DNA of 64,000 nucleotides from Hippopus hippopus. Its lineage: Eukaryota > Mollusca > Bivalvia > Cardiida > Cardiidae. The DNA is taken from assembly GCA_946811185.2 (NCBI GenBank), contig OX328101.1:25838122-25902121 (forward strand). Reading direction: 5' to 3'. A program made the position numbers and the translations under genes. Below, in pieces: positions 51,392-63,300 of the stretch (its first letter is position 1; every line of letters begins with the position of its first letter). A model generated the notes under the pieces. The model ran no database searches. It saw only the letters and a program-made list of their open reading frames with translations, and was not told the origin of the DNA.

Positions 51392-54300
51392 GTGATAATT
51401 TCTAATCAAATGTGATTGCGATTCACCGTTGGGTATTTGTGTCGCTTCGGCCCGATTTTTTTTTTTTTGGGGGGGGGGGGGCGAATTATCTAGTTCGCTT
51501 TACTCAAATTAATGGCTTTTTGGCCTTATACTAGCTATACAGAAATAACATGAAATTAAGTCTATGCCAAAAGATAAAATTTTGCACTCCACCAGACTGA
51601 AAGCATTTGCAGATGACAAATGTATTTCAAATGATTATTTTTATCTTTGATATGGTAGAAAACATTGTTCAAAAAGGAGAAAATGCTGGTTACCAGCATT
51701 TTGTTCTTTTCCCACAATTTTTTCAAAAGCTTTCTCTTTTAGTGTTGTTAAAAATTGGGTTGTGATCAAGGGTTAATGGTCTAGATGCATTGATCAGGAC
51801 TCATTCAACAAATTGTGGCTGAAGTGAATGACAGACAACTAGCCCCAAAGGCAACTCGCCCCAAGACAACTCATCCCACAAAAAAAGCGCCTCAAGACAA
51901 CTAGCCCCAAATTTAGAAGAAAAGTTGCCCCAAACTGAAAACAACTTGCCCCACTCCAAAGACGACTTGCCCCTAGTTTACGAAAACTTGGACTAGCTCA
52001 CAGAACTCGAAGAATCTTGCCCAAGTTAAAAACATTGCCTAAAATCTAGCAAATATCTCATCCCGAGCATAAAAATTCCTTACAGATTGGTTATCAGTTC
52101 ATGAAAATAACAACCTATTTGCCGCTAATCTATTACAATTTACTGAATACAAAAGTAATTTTCTAGGATTAAGAGATGTAATTCAAACGGCTTATCGTCA
52201 AATGTTTCTATAGATCTACCTGATAAAAGCAATCATGAAAGACTTATCATCAAACGAAGGAATGTTAGGTCAGATTGTCTGTCTGTTTTTCTATGTATCT
52301 ATCGATTGATTGATTGATTGATTGATTGAAAAGAACGGGTATATTGACAGTATGATAGGATAATCGTACCTTGAGCTGAATTTGTCAGGGATGTCAAACT
52401 GATCTAAGTTAGCATCATTCATGCCAACTTAAATGTTCATTTGATGTAAACAACAGAATGTAATCTTCAAGCACTTAAACGAAAGACAGAAGAGAGAGAA
52501 AGATATAAAGATAAAAAAAGAAGCGGGGTGAGTTGTTTTCAGTATGGGCCGAGTTGTCTTCTGAAGGTGGGGCAAGTTGTCTTGTGGCGAGTATTTTGTG
52601 GGACAAGTTGTCCTGGGGCGAGTTGTCTTTGGGGCAAGTTGTCCTGCCCCCGCTGAAGTGATGGGATTTGTCTTTTAGAAAGAAAGAAAACATGATGCAT
52701 AATGTTTTCTACCCTTTTGAACACATATCTCACCATTTAAGGCAAGGTTAATTTGGTGCCTGCAAATGCTTTTGATTTTGACAAGTTTATGGTAATGGGT
52801 TAATCTGATAATTTTCCAATTTAAGGTTGTTGGGAAAGGTGCCTTCGGAGTTGTCAGTCGAGCAAGGTGGAGAAGCAAAGATGTAGCAGTAAAATTGATT
52901 GAGACAGAGTCAGAGAGAAAAGCCTTTCTTACTGAACTAAAGCAGCTGTCACGGGTCAACCATCCAAATATTGTTAAACTATATGGAGCTTGTACGAGAC
53001 CACCTGCTGTATGTATTTTTGCTAAATTTATGAAAAAGTCTCTCAAACTCTTTACCAGAAAACAAAATACTGGTCTTGTCCATATAGAAAGCATTTGCAG
53101 ACACTAGACTATGCTTATGAAAGGATTTCTCTTCCAAGGGTGGCAAACAGTGTGGGTAAAAATGAAAATTACCAGAATTTTCTTTCTTTTTTTTCCATGA
53201 TAACTTCAAGTCTTCTTCATCAGGGCTCCCTCAGCGTCAAACAAGAAAATAAAGAAGGCATATGGGATGGAATTTGTCTTTGAAAAGGTGGGAAAAGGAG
53301 ATTATACTGCTTACCAGCATTTTCTCCTTTTGCCATGTTTTCAAAAGCCTGTGGGTCATGAAAACAGAGTATCACTTGATGGAGGATTAATGTAGAACAA
53401 GCCCAATTCTTGCAACTCAGGATAGTTTTTGGTCAGAATGTTTTCTTAAAAACTGTATTGTGTTTAATGCTGTTTTCAATATAATTTTAGGTATATCACA
53501 GCGACCAGTGCACATTTTCATGCTTTCCTAGAGTTTCTTTTCACCAGTACTCAGCACAATATTCTTTCCAAGCTACTGGCTGCTTTCCCATGTACTATTG
53601 TTGAAACAATGGTCAGCAGTGAGAGAGGAGTGAATCCTGTTGCAATGACTACCATCAATCCTTATTGAGTTGGGAATTAAACCAGCAACACACTGTTCTC
53701 AAGCCATATACGCTACCGTCTTGATTTACTGGGCCTCACCTTTTTTTTTCTTTTTTAAATTGGGCTCAACTAAGATACAAGGTCAAGCAGAAAATGTTTG
53801 CATTATATTCTTTTCAGTCTCTGAGTGTATTTAACCTATACCCAAAAATCCATGTTGGGTTGGGGGGGGAGGGGGGTCTGCTTGACTTCTTTGAAATCAT
53901 CTTGGCAGCACATGTAAAAATGCATGAGTTTTTTCAGGGACTGAATATATTTTCTCCATGAAATTTTATTGCAATGCAGATTCTAACATTTCAATGACTG
54001 TTGATGCCAATTACATGAGTATGGCACACACAATTTTTTAGACAGTGGAGCGATAAACCATACAGGGCCATATGGCCCTCTTGCCCTCTTGTTCTACAAT
54101 TTTTTCTAAAGCCTTTTTCCACAGGGTTGATGAAACACAGATTATTTGTTAAAAGGTTAAAGCATGACAACTTACTGTCAAGACATTAGTCTTTTTCACT
54201 TGTTCTATTCAAGGTCTGTTTGGTGATGGAGTATGCAGAAGGAGGCTCACTTTACAATGGTAACCATTATTTCATATCATAAGGGGACTAATTTTTTTGA

Positions 54301-57300
54301 TATGTTTTGTTTTTTGTTTAAATTTATGGCATGTGGGAAAATAATTGACTTATTTTTCCTGGTAAAAAATGGATCCATCCTGACAGACATGGTGGTGGTA
54401 TCCCATGTTTTCTCTAAGCTCTACTTTGGGAAAACTTTAACTCTTTAATTGACAAAGTTTTAGCCTTGTTCAAAGTGAAAGCATTTGGAAACAACTAATT
54501 AAATGTGGCTGAAATTGTAAGATTCGTTTTGGATAGGGTAGAAAACAGTATGTGAAACAGAGAAAATGGTGGTAACCAGCATTTGCTCTTTTTTCTCACA
54601 CTATTTTCAAAAGCCTTATTCCAAAGCCTCATTAAAACTAGGTACTGTGTGGTAAAGGGTTAAAGAACTTTTTGTCTTGAACTTTAAGACTAAGAGTCAG
54701 TATTGTTATGTGATTTAACTTGTAGGGTTACTGACAGAACCTTCAATAAGGTGGTTCGAATTATAGCACAAGGTTGGTTTGGGATGGGGTGAGAGACTGT
54801 TTCACACAAGTGTTATTAACAGTTATAGAAGTAAATATTTGAAAAAAAAAAAGCCAGTCCCAAACCATACAGGGTAGCATCATCTGATTTATAATGCCAA
54901 GTTGGTCAGATCATAGCCCTGGGGTAAAAAATGTCTGTTTACTTACAGAGGTAAAAAGCTATGTGTATGGTGAGCTTTCTGCCTAAAGCAACAAGTCAGA
55001 GAGCTTTGTAAGACACAGTATTGTCACAGACAGCTTTACATGAAATATATCTCAAACCATACATTAAAACAAGTATTTTCTTTGTATGAGATCCATTACA
55101 CTGATAATTCAGAATGCTTCTGTAGTTCAAAATTGCAAGACAGCCACCTAATTGGCTAAGACAGACAGAGTGTCTCAGCCAATCAGATGGTCAGTCTTTC
55201 AATTTAAGAATAGAATTGGTTTGAAATGGTTGGTGAAAACTGTCCCTTTATCATATTACTTTTAGTTTTACACGGGTCTGGTCCCCAGCCTTCCTATACA
55301 GCTGCCCATGCAATGAGCTGGGCCCTGCAGTGTGCCAGAGGGGTAGAATATCTCCATTCAATGAAGCCCAAAGCTCTCATACACAGAGATCTAAAACCTC
55401 CCAAGTAAGTTTTTGTTTACATTTGTCTGTGTCTTTATTTTCATGGTCTCCCAGTTGCATTTTATTGCCTGGCACCAAGCAAAACATATCATTTTGTTCA
55501 GATACAACTTATATTTGATCTTGTATTATAATACAATTTTGAGCTCTTCAAGACTCTAATCAGTTTAGATTGACATTTGAATTACTATTTGGATAAGGAA
55601 ATAAACAAGTACAATATAGGGACTGTAAAAGTGGATGTTATTGCTGGTCTACAATTTTGCTAATTAACAAATTCTAACCTTACATGTATTTTAATTTTTT
55701 GCGAAAGTTAAAAAAAAAAAATCCAAAATTTTTACTCTCACTGTGCATTGTAAAACTAACTCATTAATCAGACTAATAAATCTCATCTTTTACTCAATAA
55801 AACATGTTCTCTTGGCAATATTGCGCATCACTAGACTGGTATTTTGGTCAACACTGATGGAAAAAGAAAAATTTAAGTACAACTATTCAGTATTACAAAC
55901 CTATTTCAGAAGTGGCGAATTGTTTATTTTAACTCTGGACCATACAACAGAATTTTAAACTTTTTTACGTTGGAAATTTGGAAGCAGTTGCAGACAAAAA
56001 AAAAATGTGGCTCAAGTGATATAATTGTTTTTTTTGACAGAGTAGAAAATATCGTGGGAAGTGGAGAAAATGCTGGTAAACGGAATTTTCTCCTTTTCCA
56101 CTAATGTTTCAAAAGCCTTTTTCCAAGAGTTATATATAGAATTGTTTGGTGAAAGGTTAAGTGGCCTTTCAACCAAATATTTCATGTTTCTGTAGTTTAC
56201 TGCTGATCATGGGAGGAACTGTTCTGAAGATCTGTGATTTTGGCACAGCCTGTGATATTCAAACTCATATGACAAACAACAAAGGGAGTGCAGCTTGGAT
56301 GGCCCCTGAAGTCTTTGAAGGTAATGTCAGCCCTTTACCCTGTGGTTATTTCACTCTTTACCAAATGACAAAATTTTGGACATGTCCAAATTGAAAGCAT
56401 TTGAAGATGACAAATTAAAGGTGGCTCAAATGACAAAAGTAGTCCTTGATAGGGTAGAAAATACTGTGGGAAGAGGAGAAAATGCTGGTTATCAGCATTT
56501 TCTCCTTTTCCAACAATATTTTCAAAAGCCTTCTTCCTCAGGGTCGTTAAAAGTCATGATTGTTTGGTTAGGGGTTAACAAGCTTGGCAACACTTCTATT
56601 GGATTGGTACACTACAGAAGCAGAAGTTATCCTCTTTCCAAAAATATGGACCAAATGTGCAATGTACACATCCAGTTGAATTCAGTAATGCACAGTCATC
56701 TTAAATGGACTCTATATTCCATACTAAGGTATTGACTGAAAAGAAGAAAGAAGTTGACTTTTTTAGTTTTTTGTAAGAAAATCAGAAGCTTTTTTAACAG
56801 ACTCCATTACGCTTTTGTAAATTAAAGCTTTCTAACAAGGAAGACTATGCTTCTGTTCTATTAAGGATATTCAGGACCCTAGCCTTGTTTTCAAGAATCA
56901 ATATTCTGCTCTGCAGAATCAAATGTGGATTCAGATTTTTTGTACTCACATGGTAGTATTGAAACTACTTCATTGGTCATTTGTAAAGTATACAAAACAA
57001 TATTTCTTTATCTTCAACCCATTATTTTACTCATGCACTATAGTTTGTAGCTTATGCACTGATGGCTTTTATGGTAATAAGTTAACCCTTTACCACACAG
57101 TCCTGATTTTTAACAACCCAATAAAGAAAGCCTTGAACAAAAACTAATTGTGATCAGTTTCAAATAGCATTGTTGACCACTTCCTCATTTTAAAGCTATT
57201 TACCTAAATTAATAATGACCCATGCTCTGGCAAAAGGAGTTTTAATGCATTGCCATGATGCATCTTTCTTCAGAGGTCATAATATGATTAAGGATCCATA

Positions 57301-60300
57301 AACTACAGTTTGTCTAACAACCAAATGAATCATGAGGTAGAATGTCCTTGGAAATGCAGAAAACTGATCAAAAGCAAAAGTTTCCATCCAGGTCAGTCTG
57401 TGCAGACTACACAGTCTGACCTGGGTCAGTACTTTTGCAGATGCATTAAACTCCCTTTTCACAGAGCATGGGTCTATTACATTTGTGTCATGCTCTGTGA
57501 AAAGGGGGCTTAATGCATTTGCGAAAAGCATCGACCCAGGTCAGCCTGCGCAGGCTGACCTAGGCCGAAACTTTTCGATATTTGTCAATTTTCTGTATGT
57601 CAAAAGACTAGTGTACCTCATGATTGAGAAGGTTGTTATACAAAACAGATTTTAGGTACGTATAATACTGTGATGACTTGCTTGGTATCATGCATCACGG
57701 AGATGCATTAAGCCCCCTTTTGCCAGAGCATGGCTCATTTTTCTTTCCTTTCCAGGCAGCAACTACAGTGAGAAATGTGATGTATTTAGTTGGGGTATTA
57801 TACTCTGGGAAGTGATTACTCGTAGAAAGCCATTTGATGAGATAGGAGGCCCAGCTTTCAGAATTATGTGGGCTGTGCACAATGGTAAGTGTATCACATG
57901 TTCTTTAGTGTATAGCAGACCCCTGTTGAAACCATTGTGGTAAAAACAAGAATTTACTTGTAAAGAGCAATTTCTTCTTTTGCTGCAATCTTCTCATGTA
58001 ATCTTGTATTAAATCTTGTTACAGATCTTTGCTGCAAGTTTGTTTCAGGGATAACATGTTAACAAAGTTTTAGGTTGATTTATCTACATGAGCACATATA
58101 TTTGACATTTTGTCTCATATTGGTTTGAGCATGCCCTTAGTTACAGATGCCATGGATAAATGAATCCAAGAAGCAGTGATAATATAGAAACCATGTGACA
58201 TTTATAGCTAAAAGCATCTACATGCATTGTGGGTTTTGTTATGAGTTAAAGTTCCTACAAATATTTTAGAATTATAATTAGAAAACATGTGTAAAATAGT
58301 AAGTTCATTTACCACTATGCAAGAATCGAAAGAGTGCCAAACTTGTCAGTCTTGTCCATTATACTTCCTGGGTAAGAAGATTTTCAGATATTGCTTGTCC
58401 ATGGAATGTTACATCAGAAATATCAAAACTGAAAAGAACTGTTATTTTGTCATCAAAGAAGAGGTGAACCAGACATTTCCATTCTAGCTGTGTATTTTAG
58501 ATTTCTGTTTTACATTATCACAAAATGAAACATAGGTCTAAATCACATGAACCTAGGGGTCCTTGGTTTCAGGTGCAGACAGACAAAACTAATACATGTA
58601 TTTCCTCAGCAAGTAAAGCAATTTTGAACTCTTCCTCTTTAGCTTTGTACTTTGCAATTCTTTACTACAACATTGCAAAATGAAGTTTTAATGAAAACTT
58701 GGAAACATCTTATTTTCAAAACTTTTTACCAGTAGATTAATTTCAGTACTAATAGATATTTGCCAGAGTTGTCCCTGTAAAAGTTGGAATTCTGTCATCC
58801 GAGGAATCCTGTGAAACTATTGATTTCTTTAACTGTATACCACACGACAGAACGTTAGACTTGTCCACATAAAAGGTATTTTGCAGACAACAAATTTAAC
58901 ATGAATTAAATGATGGTCTTTGTTTTAAAGAGGGTAGAAAACATTGTGGGAAAAGGAGAAAATGCTGGTTACCAGCATTTTCTCCTTTTTCCACAATGTT
59001 TTCAAAAGTTTCTTTCATTAGGGTCATTAGCACTTGTAATTGTTTAATAAAGGATTGATGTTGGAGGTGAAACCTAATAATTGCCACAACAACAGTGAGA
59101 AATTTATTGTACATTAAGTGTATGATTACCAATTCAGAAACTAATTAGCCAAGGCCCGGTGGCTCAGTTGGTAGCGTGCAGGACTTGAGAACAGGGGGTC
59201 GTGGGTTCAATCCCAGGCTTGGCCAATTTCTTTTCAAGGATTGATGATAGTCACTGCAAAAGGATTCATTCTTCTCCCACTGCTGACCATTTTTGTTTCG
59301 AAGATGGTTATGTGGGAAAGCAGCCAGTGGCTTGGAAAGAAAATTGTGTGGAGTACTGGTAAAAGAGACTCAAGGAAAGCATGGATAGGAGCACTGGCCA
59401 CCACGATATAACTGAAATAATGTCGAAAACGGCATTAAACACCATACAATCCGTCAATCAACCAAGACTAATTAAGGGACATCTTATATTTTAGGAACGC
59501 GACCTCCTTTAATCAGAAATTTACCAAAGCCTATAGAATTGCTAATGACAAGGTAAGATCCATTTCATATGCTATAGATGGCTCTTAGTAACAATGTGAA
59601 AAGTGGCTATTCGTGGCAATATTTCTATGCACACCTGTTCATTCAAAAGGCTGTAGTAAACAGCAGTTTCTTCTTTTCCCAAAGTGTTTTCTACCCGATC
59701 AAAGTCAAATTCCATCATTTGAGCAACATGTAAGTTGTATCCTACAAATGCTTTATATTGAGAAATCTCTTCCATTTTGTCGTCTGGTAAAGCGTTAATA
59801 TGATAAATGTCAGGTGCAGGAGGTAGTTTAAACCTATTTCTTTGACATGGATTGTGAAACCTGGCTCATTGCGGATTAAAGTTTTTTGTGCCCAACTCCG
59901 TTGAGCATGGAATTTGAAAGTTATATGAATATAATTTGATACAAGTTACAACTTAAATTCTTTTAGAGCAATTTCTTCCTTGTACTCTGTACATTAATGT
60001 CTGTGTTTTTTAAATTTTCTCACTGTCTGAGGCATTAAGGAACCTCAAAAGTTTAGCACTTACTCAGCTTAGCTCGAACTTAAGTTTTATGAATATAAGC
60101 AGGGCCCAAGATCTCACAATTTTTATTAGTAACTGGCAATGATTATTGCAGGAGTTGGTCAAGTAATCCAGCCGAGCGCCCATCTATGGCAGAGATTGTC
60201 AGAATAATGTCTCACTTGTTTCAGGTAAGCCTTTCTTCACATAAAGATAAATCATTTAACCCTTTACCAAACAATTCTGTGTTTTAAGATTTTGAGACTT

Positions 60301-63300
60301 TTGTGGGAAAAGAAGAAAATGCTGGTAACCAGTATTTTCTACTTTTTCCACAATGTTTTCAACCATTTCAAAGACAATTATCATTATTTGAGCTTTATTT
60401 TGTTTGCCTTCCACATTTCCTTTCAGTTTGTAAAAGTCTAAAATATTTTCCACTCATAAAAAGGTTAACATATTATGGCACAGATACTACTTTGGTATGT
60501 CACTGCAGTACGAAGCCATAGCACCTTTTCCCATCCACCATGTTTAATTGTGTCCTCTGTTTCAGATATTACATGTAATTTTTCTCAATAATAATTTTTC
60601 TCAATAATAATAATCTCAATATTAATAATCTCATGTTTTCATGACCTTGAGGAAGTCATCTTTTGAAAACATGGTGAGAAAAGGAAAAAAGTACTGGTGA
60701 CAAGCATTTTCTCTTTTTACCACAATGTTCTATACCCTACCGAACACAGCCTGGCTGGGTAGCTCAGTGGCAAATGTATCTGACTCGTGACCTGGTAGTT
60801 GCAGATTCTATTACTAGTTGCGGCAAATGTTCTTTCTGGCGATTTTCTCCTCTCACCTCTGAAGCATTTGAGAAAAGAAGTCCTTGGTCTGGAAAAAAAA
60901 TCATGTCAGTGCTGTTGTGAGAAAGCCACGAAATGAGCTACATACAATTTGTTGTCTGAAGTTCATTTTAGATGAGTCTAAAAATGTGCCAACTGGTAGA
61001 GAGTTCATTTCTTAGAGGTGACAGGAATCCAGTTTAAGGTGTAGAAGTCCAAGTATTTGATGACGAAGATGATTTTAAGCTACTTTCTAAACTGTTATGT
61101 ACCTGTTTGCCATTATTTTCTCCCTTTCCTCCATGTACATTGTTTTCAATTCCATTTATCACTAGAGTCACTAGAGTCATATTAACTCAATATTGTTTGG
61201 TTTTTTAAAAGGATAAACATTTTCACATTTTTGGCCTACTTGCAGTTTTTCTGTGGTGCTGATGAGCCTTTGGTACATCCTGCTTATTTTGAAGATGATG
61301 CTGGTGAATATGGTAAGTAACAATTGTTTCTATTGCAGATAGTGTAGATCAGTGTAAGACTGCATAGAGCATACAGTCTAGTCTTGCATCTACACTGTCC
61401 ATTATTACTTGAGATAATTAGACTTTAACACCTTGAAAGTTTCAAAATGTAGGTCTTTTTACAGTAAGACAGCTTTGTTTTAAATGTTTTTTTTTTTTTG
61501 CAGAATATCAGTAATGCCACCCTGTGCTGCTGCATCTATCTATGCATATCTCATGTTTTAGTTACCGGTACTAATTACATCAAATTTTCTTAGCCATCGG
61601 CAGCTTTGTCGAAATAGATTTCTGCTGAATAAAATTTGTAAGAATATTACACTGTTGTGCTTTGTTTTAGATAGCAGAGATTTAATCTGCATTTTATTTC
61701 ATTCCATTACAGATTACACACAGCCATACACTGGTTCCCAGTTTACAAGTTCAGTCAGTATAGTGAGCACAAACAACATGCCTCAGGCTGGAGGGGTAGA
61801 GTCGAGATCCAGCACATTCAGTGAGACAGTCAGACACAGTGGAGATTATTATCCACACCTTGTTAATAGAAATGGCACACCAGTCACCCTTAATGAGGTA
61901 AAAAACACTTTCTATTTCCCCAGTCACCTTATTTAACTTATTTTTTGTTGGTATGATATTAACTCTTTCAACACTGAATAGATAAATTGCATTTTCTCAA
62001 AGGCTATGAATACATTTCTTCTGCAAGATCAAGAGACAGTTCGGTCATAATCTAGAATATAGCAGTGGACAGTGAAGATCAAAGATCAGACTGCACATTG
62101 TGTGCAGTCTGATCTTGATCTACACTATCCATAAAAGCCTCAGGTGTCGTCTATGGTATGGAAAGAATTAAGAAGATGCTAATGAAAATCACACTCCAAC
62201 AAGTATTACCAGTCACTTGCTTTCATATTCTACTCGGCAATCCAATTTTTTAACACTGGAGAAGAAGAAGCTTTTTAAAAACATTGTGGAATGAAGTGAA
62301 AAAAAATGGCTAAAACTTTCAAGCTTTTCTTTTTTTCCCACAATAAAATTGATCACTGGAAATTATTATAAGAAAATGAAGGTGTGCCTTTAAGGATTGT
62401 CTAAGTATGCAATATTTGTCAAGTGTATTAAAATAGAACATTTACTTTCAACATTTAATGTTGTAGCATTTAATTCTTCAAGAAACAAGAGTTTTCTCCT
62501 ATTCAGAAATGTTATCTACATTTCAAAGACAAGTTCCATCATTTGAGCCAAATCTAATATCTGGCCTGCTAAAATGTTGAATATGGATGAGTTTAATATT
62601 TTTTGGTCTTGTAAAAACTAGATTACAAATTGAATTTTCAGGAGGATGGTAGAAGCCAGAGAAGTGCTCCACCCTCATTGAGGGCAAGTCGAGAGAGCTT
62701 GGCAGGGGTCAATAGCCCAAGATCTGTTACCCCTGTGGATCATAACAAAAGGTGAGGCTGACATATTAACTCTTTACCACAGAACAAAATTTAAGACTTG
62801 TCCAAATTAAAAGCATTTACAGACGACAAAATAAAATGTGACTGAAAAATTGAAAGTTGTGTTTGGAAGGGTAAAACCATTGTGGAAAAAGGAGAAAATG
62901 CTGGTTACCTGGTCAGGATTATGTGGTAAAGGCTTAATTTAGACTAGAAATCAGGATATGTATTTACCAGTTATTCTTAGGTCTTAGTCTAACTCTCAAG
63001 AATTTTTCTAAGTAAAGCATTTCTAATTGGCTCAGTTATTTGGTTTAGACAATCAGAAATTGTGTTGCTTTCTAATTCTAGAATAAGACTAATAATGCAA
63101 TTTAGAATGGTTGGTCAATGCAGGCCCTGGTTGGTTTTTGTATGAACCAGTCAACATAACGACCTCCTGTAGATGACTTTGCCAACTTTAATTCTAGTTC
63201 AATTCTTTACCAAACAACAGAATTTTGGACTAGTTCAAGTTGAAAGCATTTGCAGATGATAGATGTTGCTAAAATGATGATTTCTGTCTTTGATGGGGAA

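Noticed and set aside
59152..59225. tRNA gene
   Set aside because: Box A and B are good, but there is no closed cloverleaf or acceptor stem. The same head plus body recurs at several loci, so it is a SINE.
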